A stretch of 7,067 bases of DNA, from assembly GCA_027057815.1 (NCBI GenBank), contig JALURD010000278.1, forward strand, positions 1 through 7,067, in the 5' to 3' direction. The notes under the pieces are model-generated. The model saw only the letters and a program-made list of their open reading frames with translations. It was not told the DNA's origin and did not search any database. Below, piece after piece: positions 1 through 5,001 of the stretch. Source of the DNA: Acidilobaceae archaeon (GTDB taxonomy: Archaea; Thermoproteota; Thermoprotei_A; Sulfolobales; Acidilobaceae). The translations under genes and the position numbers were made by a program. Each line of letters begins with the position of its first letter. The stretch's first letter is position 1.

Positions 1-363
1 ACTTATAATGATCAACATTACCCTATTTAACCGTGAAGAGAGATACCAGCGGCCAAACGGGAAAACTGCGAGACCCTCATGGAAGGCTCTAACTAGAGGT
101 CTTTCAACGCCTTCAGCCTTCCGTCATCAATGCTAGAAAGTATGGAGTTGAGGCTCACTATATTCGCAATTCTGGCGAATACCACAGGCTAACGTCGAGG
201 CTAGCTGTTTAGCTGAGGGGAGGCTACTAAATGAATATACTAAGGTGCTACTCCTAGGCGAACTATCACAGACCTGGACCCCGTGGCTGGCAAGGGCTAA
301 TGGAGGAAGCTTACTTGGGGCCTAGGAGGGATCCCTGCGGCTATCACGGTCTTTGAGGTGTGA
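1..363 (+). pseudogene. Possible decayed coding remnant, unidentified; no intact gene in 1-374
   Basis: No complete gene fits here. On the plus strand, protein-like stretches follow each other in changing frames: from position 2 to about 95, from 93 to 209 (containing INARKYGVEAHYIRNSGEYH), from about 209 to 322 (containing LLNEYTKVLLLGEL), and from 322 to a TGA at 361-363. That last stop lies 11 bases from the stop of the opposing toxin gene, which is what two convergent genes would leave. Base composition is clearly more A+T-rich than the rest of the window, as in eroding or foreign DNA. The minus strand also has a protein-like stretch ending in a TAG at 93-95, so even the strand is uncertain. 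I do not recognise the family. Assembly or sequencing indels are an alternative to real decay. Confidence 0.25.
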
Positions 364-374
364 CGCACCCATCC

Positions 375-779
375 TTAGAGGTCGTCGAGACTCATCGCCT
401 CGACTATACTGCTTGCTGCGTGGACTAGCTTCCTGTCCTCAGTGACCAGGGTCAGACCGGTGCCTGTGCGCCAGGGCTACGTAGGATGCGTCGTAGACGG
501 TTAACCCCTTTGACAGCGCCAGCTGGAGGATCTCTCCTTCAACGCTCTCAAGCTTGAGTATAACCTTTCCCACCCAACTAGATCCTTGAAGATGCTGGCT
601 AGGGAAGAGGCCTCGTTGGGGCTTAGCCTGCCTAGTAAGAGTGCCTCCCTCCAGATGGCGTTCAGCTCCTCGTAAATGGTGAGCCATTGAATCGCCTGGC
701 CCCCTAAGGGGACGAGCCTAGCCCCCTTCAGAGCCTTGACTATGCTGGACGCGTCGAAGATATACTTGGGCCCCGTCAT
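375..779 (-). pseudogene. vapC: VapC-type PIN-domain toxin, disrupted by two frameshifts
   Basis: VapC toxins are PIN-domain ribonucleases that cleave tRNA or rRNA when freed from VapB. The ATG at 779 overlaps the antitoxin stop by 4 bases (ATGA), the usual coupled arrangement. Read in three pieces, the sequence gives a complete toxin. Piece one starts YIFDASSIVKAL (first acidic residue, D9) and has YEELNAIWRE (second, E37). Near 575-580, at a G-rich stretch, the frame slips by one and continues as ILQLALSKGLTVYDASYVAL (third acidic residue). Near 446-450 it slips back and ends LTLVTEDRKL (fourth), reaching TAA at 375-377. The span is 405 bases, or 134 codons plus stop, a normal VapC length. 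The two slips cancel, but the starting frame meets a stop at 501-503 in between, so no full toxin can be made as read. Either the toxin is inactivated or the read carries two indel errors. Confidence 0.85.
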
Positions 780-1000
780 CTCGCCTCCCTATCCTCCCGG
801 GTAGCCCTCACTACCTCATCGACGTCGATCTTTGCCAGGGTGCCTCTCATCTCCCTTAGCCTCTCCTCGAGGAGCATTAGCTTGCGCCTCCGCACCTCCT
901 CCTCGAGGGCCCTCCTCAACACCTCTGAGAAGCTGATGCCGAGCCGCCTCCTCCAACAGCTCTCTCTAGCCTTAGCGGAGACCGTGACATACCTACCCAT
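776..1000 (-). CDS. vapB: VapB-type ribbon-helix-helix antitoxin
   Basis: A 74-residue protein with the layout of an archaeal VapB. An N-terminal strand (MGRYVTVSAK) is followed by a helix-turn-helix half ending LGISFSEVLRRALEEEVRRR, a typical ribbon-helix-helix DNA-binding unit. A charged C-terminal tail (DVDEVVRATREDREAR) would wrap around the toxin. Such proteins bind their own promoter as dimers and neutralise VapC. The start is the ATG at 1000, about 26 bases from a TATA box, so the mRNA is probably leaderless. The stop overlaps the toxin start. Residues 11-19 (ARESCWRRR) are unlike the amphipathic helix expected here, while a neighbouring frame over the same bases reads RELLEEA, which is what the family has. 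Two local indels may therefore have scrambled helix 1. DNA binding or dimer formation may be impaired. Confidence 0.75.
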   Translation of the reverse strand: MGRYVTVSAKARESCWRRRLGISFSEVLRRALEEEVRRRKLMLLEERLREMRGTLAKIDVDEVVRATREDREAR

Positions 1001-1018
1001 AGGGTAGGAATAGGAACA

Positions 1019-1034
1019 CTATATAGTATAATAC
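1019..1034 (-). promoter_or_regulatory. TATA-box promoter of the vapBC pair, leaderless
   Basis: Reading the minus strand, TATACTATAT occupies 1030-1021 inside a longer A/T island (TATTATACTATATAG) in an otherwise G+C-rich area. Its centre is about 26 bases upstream of the ATG at 1000, the usual TATA-to-start distance in archaea, so transcription should begin at or next to the start codon. No ribosome-binding site lies between box and ATG, which fits a leaderless message. No clear purine-rich BRE is seen upstream. The antitoxin would be expected to bind around here, but I find no convincing inverted repeat. Confidence 0.6.
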
Positions 1035-1093
1035 GTGGCTACCGGTAAGAGGGGTTCAATAATGGCATCCAGCGCTCTCCAGCAACCTCCAGG

Positions 1094-2980
1094 CTATCCA
1101 GCGTACTCGGTGTCCAGTAGCTCGTGGAAGCCAGCGGTCAGTATTGCTAGGGCTACAGCTTTCTCCGCGGCCTTCAGGGCGGCCTGGGAATCCCTTGCCT
1201 CGAGGGCTCCAGCCATCTCCTCCGCTATCCAGGCCGCTGGGCCGCCCGTGACGCTGGCCGACTTGGCTAAGGCCCTGGCTAGCTGGGCTCCTCCCCACCT
1301 CCCCGCGGCGGCCTCGGCGGCGAGTGTGACCATGTCGGCGGCGAAGGCTAGGGGCGAGTACTGGCCCTCCCTCCTCATGAGAGGCTCCAGCTCCCTAGCC
1401 GCACCGGCAACGCGGCCCCCGGCGGCCTCGGCTAGGGCTGAGAGTAGCCTGTCGGCCACGGGGTCGCCGAGGCTAGCCTTCTCGCCCCTGGCGGCCCTGG
1501 AGACGGCGTTGGCTAGGGCTGTGAGGGGGCCCACGGGATCGCCTGGGTCAGAGCCCTTCTCCATGAACACCTTGAAGCCCTCCAGGTCGGGGTCGAGCCT
1601 GGCTGCGGGCGGGATCCCGCGGCGGGCAACTATGAGGGCTATCACTGCGAGCCTCCGGGAGTCCTTGGGGGCCGGGGAGGCCAGTAGATCAGGGGCTAGC
1701 CTTGAGGCCCTCAGCCAGTCCCCTAGGGCGAGGTCCCTCAGCATGAGCGCGGCCAGGTACCTGACCTCAGCCTCAGGGGCCAAGTCAGCCAGCTCCTCGA
1801 GCTCGTCTATCACGTAGTCCAGCTCCTCCAGCATCCTCCTGGAGGCGGCCAGTCTGGCCAGGGAGTAGAGTGCCTCGGAGTAGGCGGCGGGGTCCCTTAG
1901 GGCCTCGTATGCCCTCTTAGCCATTGAGACCGCCTCTGCGACCTCGGGGCTCGCCACATCCCCGGGGGCGGTGGATGCGAGTCTCCCGATCCACTCTAGG
2001 ACTCCTCGATGGTCACCAAGCGCCTCAGCGGCCCTCACTAGCCTCGATGCAACCCTCGCCCTGGCCCACGGGTCCCTGTAGGACTCGAAGGTCTCCGCTC
2101 CGTAGCTCAGCATGTCCCTGGCGTACCCCTTGTCCCCTGTTAGCTTGTAGAGGGTTGAGGCCATAGTAAAGAGCACGTGGCCGGGGATCCTGTGCCGCCT
2201 GGCTAGCTTGTAGATCCTCGAAGCCTCCCTGTGGCCGAGTTGCCCAGCGGCGAATGGGTGAAGCCACGCCAGCTCCCCCCAGAGGTAGGCTAGGCCTCCG
2301 CTCCACTCTAGCCAGGGCTCCCCGGGGTCTATGCCGAGTTCCACCGCCATGCTCCTAGTCAGCGCGAGCGCGAAGGCAGCCCTCACCAGGCCCCAGTACC
2401 GGGGCCCCATAGACTCCCTGGCTCTCCCTAGCCACGGGGGCTCCCGGGAGATCCTGGAGACCGCCCTGGCCGTGAGCAGCCTCCCCTTAAAGTGAGCGGC
2501 TAGCCTGCAGACGTCCCTTGGGAAGCCACCTGTCCTCAGCACTACCTCCTCGGCTGCCTCCGCCTCGACCCTGACGCCCAGCATGGTGAGGTAGTCATTA
2601 GCCTCAGCGGGTGAAAGGGGCTTGAGCACTACCACCTCGGCCCTTACTCTGCTAAGCGCGGAGGGGAGCTCAGCGAGGCGATCGAGGTCGAGGCTTACGC
2701 CTACTACTATGCCCTTACACCTGCCTAGAAGCCTTAGGGCGGAGTCTAGGTCTTGCCCCAGGTCTGCCACTACCCGGGATCCCCTGCAGGCCTTGGCGGC
2801 CTCTCCGGGAGCTCTGGCTAGGATGGGCCTGGCCCTGGTAAGCCTTGAGGCCCTCTCGAGAAGCGTGGAGACTCCCGAGCCCCTGAGACCAGCTACCAGG
2901 AGGCGTGATCCCTCCTCCACGGCCCTGTAGACGAGCCAGTCCTCGCTCCTCGGATAGTACGGGCAGTCAGCCACCGCCAT
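1094..2980 (-). CDS. P-loop (STAND/AAA-like) protein with helical-repeat C-terminus, Walker A lysine replaced
   Basis: A 628-residue soluble protein with no signal peptide or membrane segment. Residues 27-42 have the shape of a P-loop (GLRGSGVSTLL at 31-41), but position 37, normally lysine, is valine, encoded GTC. Residues 70-76 (VVADLGQ) and 90-102 (IVVGVSLDLDRL region) are hydrophobic strands, yet neither shows a canonical Walker B DE pair. Residues 116-131 (VVVLKPLSPAEANDYL) and 150-161 (TGGFPRDVCRLA) match the linker and sensor-2-like segments of archaeal STAND/Orc-type NTPases. From about 230 to the end the chain is Ala/Leu/Arg-rich amphipathic helices resembling TPR-type repeats. The ATG at 2980 lies 14 bases inside the polyferredoxin gene, implying translational coupling; GTG at 2974 is an alternative start. 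From context I infer a scaffold, sensor or maturation helper for the molybdoenzyme. ATP hydrolysis is doubtful. The exact family is not recognised. Confidence 0.6.
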   Translation of the reverse strand: MAVADCPYYPRSEDWLVYRAVEEGSRLLVAGLRGSGVSTLLERASRLTRARPILARAPGEAAKACRGSRVVADLGQDLDSALRLLGRCKGIVVGVSLDLDRLAELPSALSRVRAEVVVLKPLSPAEANDYLTMLGVRVEAEAAEEVVLRTGGFPRDVCRLAAHFKGRLLTARAVSRISREPPWLGRARESMGPRYWGLVRAAFALALTRSMAVELGIDPGEPWLEWSGGLAYLWGELAWLHPFAAGQLGHREASRIYKLARRHRIPGHVLFTMASTLYKLTGDKGYARDMLSYGAETFESYRDPWARARVASRLVRAAEALGDHRGVLEWIGRLASTAPGDVASPEVAEAVSMAKRAYEALRDPAAYSEALYSLARLAASRRMLEELDYVIDELEELADLAPEAEVRYLAALMLRDLALGDWLRASRLAPDLLASPAPKDSRRLAVIALIVARRGIPPAARLDPDLEGFKVFMEKGSDPGDPVGPLTALANAVSRAARGEKASLGDPVADRLLSALAEAAGGRVAGAARELEPLMRREGQYSPLAFAADMVTLAAEAAAGRWGGAQLARALAKSASVTGGPAAWIAEEMAGALEARDSQAALKAAEKAVALAILTAGFHELLDTEYAG

Positions 2981-3929
2981 CAGCCCCGTGGAACTCCAGC
3001 ACCATCCTCCTCACTGACTCGCACTTCGGACACGATCCCAGGCGCGCGGGGTAGACGTAGCTGCACACGGGACACTGCCTGACTTCGACGTAGACGGAGA
3101 GCCTGCCCCTAGCGGTGGACTCCCCCACCTCTATGGCGCCTGTGGGGCAGGACTCCGCGCAGAGCCCGCAAGAGACGCAGGAGTCAAGGTCGACTGTGAG
3201 GGAGTCATCGCCCGGAGCCTCTATAGCCCCAGCCGGGCACAGGGCAGCGCAGACGCCGCAGTACTCGCACCTAGACGGGTCTATGGAGGGCAGGGGCCTC
3301 GGGTAATCCACGCTCAGGGACTCAGAGGCTTTGAGGGCGGCCCTCCTCAGCCTCACCGCCTCGGCAGCCCTCGAGGGGCCCCCTCCAGCCACGGAGACAT
3401 GACTAACCCTCACGTCCGAGGCCAGAGCTACAGCCTTGAGGGCTGCTATGGCGAGGGAGCGCCTCCTGACCAGGGGGCTCGGCGGCCCTCTACCCACTAG
3501 CACCCTGACTCCCGGAAGGATCCCCGCAGCCCTGAGGGCCCTCTCAACGGCGCCGGGATCCCGGGCCGGGCAGCCCTCGCACCTGGCGTCGATCACCACC
3601 TTCCCGGAACGCGCGGCCAGGATCACGTAGTGGTCAAGCTTGAGGGCGCCTATACAAATGGCTACTACCCCCTCACCCCTCTCCCGGCAGGACACGAGTA
3701 CCCCGCTACCGCTTACCCTGTAGACCAGGCGGTCGACGCCAACGTCAAGGGCGCCTGTGGGGCAGGCCCCTGCGCAGGCGCCGCATGCCAGGCACCTAGC
3801 CTCATCGATTCTTGGCGGTCCCTCCTTCAGCCTCAAGGCCCCCGTGGGGCATGCATGCTCGCAGAGGTCGCACCTGGACCTCTTATTCCAGGCCCTCAGG
3901 CACTTCCCGGAGTCCAGCCTCAGCATCAA
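2967..3929 (-). CDS. Polyferredoxin: four 4Fe-4S motifs plus C-terminal zinc-ribbon-like module
   Basis: A 320-residue cytoplasmic iron-sulfur protein. The N-terminal pair is C10-x9-C20-x2-C23-x3-C27-P, a widened first motif, and C46-x2-C49-x2-C52-x3-C56-P. A middle domain (about 65-205) carries C81, C92, C117 and C120, which could hold another metal centre. A second ferredoxin pair follows: C221/224/227/231 and C251/254/257/261. The C-terminus (C286-x2-C289 ... C300-x2-C303) looks like a zinc ribbon or rubredoxin knuckle. Similar polyferredoxins accompany archaeal molybdoenzymes such as the sulfur reductase of Acidianus (SreD), where they are thought to carry electrons or aid assembly. The gene starts 2 bases after the torD-like stop. 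TTG at 3929 and ATG at 3926 are both possible starts, with GGTGG at 3936-3940 serving as ribosome-binding site 6 or 9 bases away. Iron-sulfur binding is secure; the role is inferred from context. Confidence 0.9.
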   Translation of the reverse strand: MMLRLDSGKCLRAWNKRSRCDLCEHACPTGALRLKEGPPRIDEARCLACGACAGACPTGALDVGVDRLVYRVSGSGVLVSCRERGEGVVAICIGALKLDHYVILAARSGKVVIDARCEGCPARDPGAVERALRAAGILPGVRVLVGRGPPSPLVRRRSLAIAALKAVALASDVRVSHVSVAGGGPSRAAEAVRLRRAALKASESLSVDYPRPLPSIDPSRCEYCGVCAALCPAGAIEAPGDDSLTVDLDSCVSCGLCAESCPTGAIEVGESTARGRLSVYVEVRQCPVCSYVYPARLGSCPKCESVRRMVLEFHGADGGG

Positions 3930-3931
3930 CC

Positions 3932-4489
3932 CTAGCCACCCAAGAGGGACTCATAGTCCGAGAGCACTACGTGGGCGACTAGCCTGCCTATCGCCCTGTA
4001 GAACCCGGTGGCCGCGTTATTCGCGATCGCAAGGCCAGCCATGGGGGCCCACCTGGCCAGGTGCCTGCCGAGGAACTCCCTCTGGGCCTCCAGATCGCCG
4101 GACTCAGCGAGCAGGCTCATGAAGGCCAGCTCCACGCCGAGGTGGTCGAAGCACCTGACCCTGGCCTCCGCGAGGTCAGGCTCGAAGCCCATCCTCTCGT
4201 AGAACCTCTTCACCTCTACCGAGACATCTGTGCATAGGATCCCGGAGGGGTCGCGGAACACGCTCTCGTATGGGTGGACGTAGAGTATGAGGGTCTTCGT
4301 GAAGTCCACCCTAAGCCTGAGGTAGACGTCCTCATCGCTCCCCCCGAGGGACCCCAGGGCCTCAGACCTGAATGGCTCAGGAAGTTCCTCAACCACCCTC
4401 CGGAGGGCCGCAACCTCCTCCAGATCAACCTCCCTGAGGAGAACGCTGGAGAGGAACCCGTAGACGCCCGCGCGCCCGTCGCTCGTCAA
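3932..4489 (-). CDS. TorD/NarJ-family molybdoenzyme chaperone
   Basis: A 185-residue, mostly helical cytoplasmic protein of the usual length for TorD/DmsD/NarJ chaperones. These hold the apo-catalytic subunit, assist molybdopterin cofactor insertion and delay Tat export until folding is complete. Family marks are the PYESVFRD loop at 73-80, the DHLGVELAFMSLLAE helix at 115-129, and FLGRHLARWAP at 139-149, which matches the family's conserved FL-x2-HL-x2-W pattern. The start is TTG at 4489, chosen because GGAGGGTGA lies 7 bases ahead at an ideal distance. The gene begins 7 bases after the ferredoxin stop and ends 2 bases before the polyferredoxin start. Its client is presumably the molybdopterin subunit encoded upstream. 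No symbol is given because the enzyme's substrate, and so the chaperone's subfamily, is unknown. Confidence 0.87.
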   Translation of the reverse strand: MTSDGRAGVYGFLSSVLLREVDLEEVAALRRVVEELPEPFRSEALGSLGGSDEDVYLRLRVDFTKTLILYVHPYESVFRDPSGILCTDVSVEVKRFYERMGFEPDLAEARVRCFDHLGVELAFMSLLAESGDLEAQREFLGRHLARWAPMAGLAIANNAATGFYRAIGRLVAHVVLSDYESLLGG

Positions 4490-4496
4490 CGCGCCT

Positions 4497-4505
4497 TCAC
4501 CCTCC
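4497..4505 (-). promoter_or_regulatory. Strong ribosome-binding site deciding the TTG start of the TorD-like gene
   Basis: The minus strand reads GGAGGGTGA here, nearly the full complement of the archaeal 16S rRNA 3' end. Seven bases separate it from the TTG at 4489. It includes the TGA stop of the ferredoxin gene, so termination and re-initiation are probably linked. Confidence 0.7.
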
Positions 4506-4949
4506 CTCGGTTCCAGCCTCGCTCTCCAAGGCGTCGTAGTAGGAGTAGTTCACCTGGCCTGTGCTTGGCGGTTGCCAAGTCGCGTTGAAGCCGCCAGCCT
4601 CCGGGGCCTCGGCTGGGGGCTGGGGTGCTGGCTGGTGGTGGAGGGTTCCGTATATGGAGAGTGCTCCCAGGATGCTTACTGTGATGACTACGAGCACGAC
4701 TGCGACGGGGTAGATGCTCCACCTCCACTTGACCTCAATCGCCCTGAAACGGCAGGCTTCGACGCAGAGCCCGCACCCGGTGCATAGGCTGTAGGATACG
4801 CTGGGCACGCTCCCGGGGGCTCCTCTGAGGGCGCCGAGGGGGCAGGATCCCACGCAGGCGGCGCACCTCTTGCACCTCTCAGGGTCTATGAAGGCCACCC
4901 TCTTCCTCACGAGGCCCGACAATCTAGAGGCGAGGCCCATCCCTCCCAC
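4497..4949 (-). CDS. Membrane-anchored two-cluster 4Fe-4S ferredoxin with exported tail
   Basis: A 150-residue protein in three parts. Residues 20-73 form a bacterial-type ferredoxin with two 4Fe-4S motifs, C26/C29/C32/C36-P and C56/C59/C62/C66. Residues 79-100 (after KWRW) are one hydrophobic membrane helix. Residues 104-150 are a Pro/Ala/Glu-rich, then Gly/Ser/Tyr-rich acidic tail. There is no signal peptide, and the basic residues before the helix place the ferredoxin in the cytoplasm and the tail outside. The tail carries two N-glycosylation sequons, N122-A-T and N134-Y-S, which supports that topology. The start is taken as GTG at 4949, with GGGAG at 4954-4958 4 bases upstream; ATG at 4940 is possible but has its GGGAGGG immediately adjacent. 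It lies 52 bases after the molybdopterin gene and 7 before the chaperone gene. I infer an electron shuttle between membrane and soluble partners; the partner is unknown. Confidence 0.88.
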   Translation of the reverse strand: MGGMGLASRLSGLVRKRVAFIDPERCKRCAACVGSCPLGALRGAPGSVPSVSYSLCTGCGLCVEACRFRAIEVKWRWSIYPVAVVLVVITVSILGALSIYGTLHHQPAPQPPAEAPEAGGFNATWQPPSTGQVNYSYYDALESEAGTEGG

Positions 4950-4980
4950 CAGTCTCCCACTAAGTGAATGATTGGGTGGC

Positions 4981-5001
4981 GGAGGGAGAAAAAGGGGAGG
5001 G
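4981..5001 (-). terminator. Pyrimidine tract after the molybdopterin gene, possible weak terminator
   Basis: Directly after the TAG at 5002-5004 the minus strand is an unbroken C/T run of about 20 bases with five consecutive T at its centre (CCCCTTTTTCTCCC). Archaeal transcription often stops at T-rich runs without a hairpin. This one is short and C-interrupted, so partial termination that lowers expression of the downstream accessory genes is more likely than a full stop. I see no convincing TATA box in the remaining gap (4950-4980). Confidence 0.3.

Noticed and set aside
439..687. Separate 82-residue minus-strand gene starting with ATG at 687
   Set aside because: Its N-terminal half is the shadow of the toxin's first frame; only the part from about 576 to 450 is real, as the middle of the frameshifted toxin.
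1001..1093. Terminator or small RNA downstream of the P-loop gene
   Set aside because: No T-run or convincing hairpin is seen; the stretch holds only the antitoxin promoter.
1035..1817. 260-residue plus-strand open frame opposite the P-loop gene
   Set aside because: Its Ser/Ala-dominated, low-complexity translation is typical of the antisense of a G+C-rich gene; the minus-strand gene spans it with a coherent protein.
3130..4870. Recurring near-identical stretches around CCTGTGGGGCAGG (plus strand) at about 3137, 3757 and similar at 3842 and 4838
   Set aside because: They encode the repeated CP-x-GA motif of ferredoxin clusters; the similarity follows from the protein, not from a DNA repeat or CRISPR.
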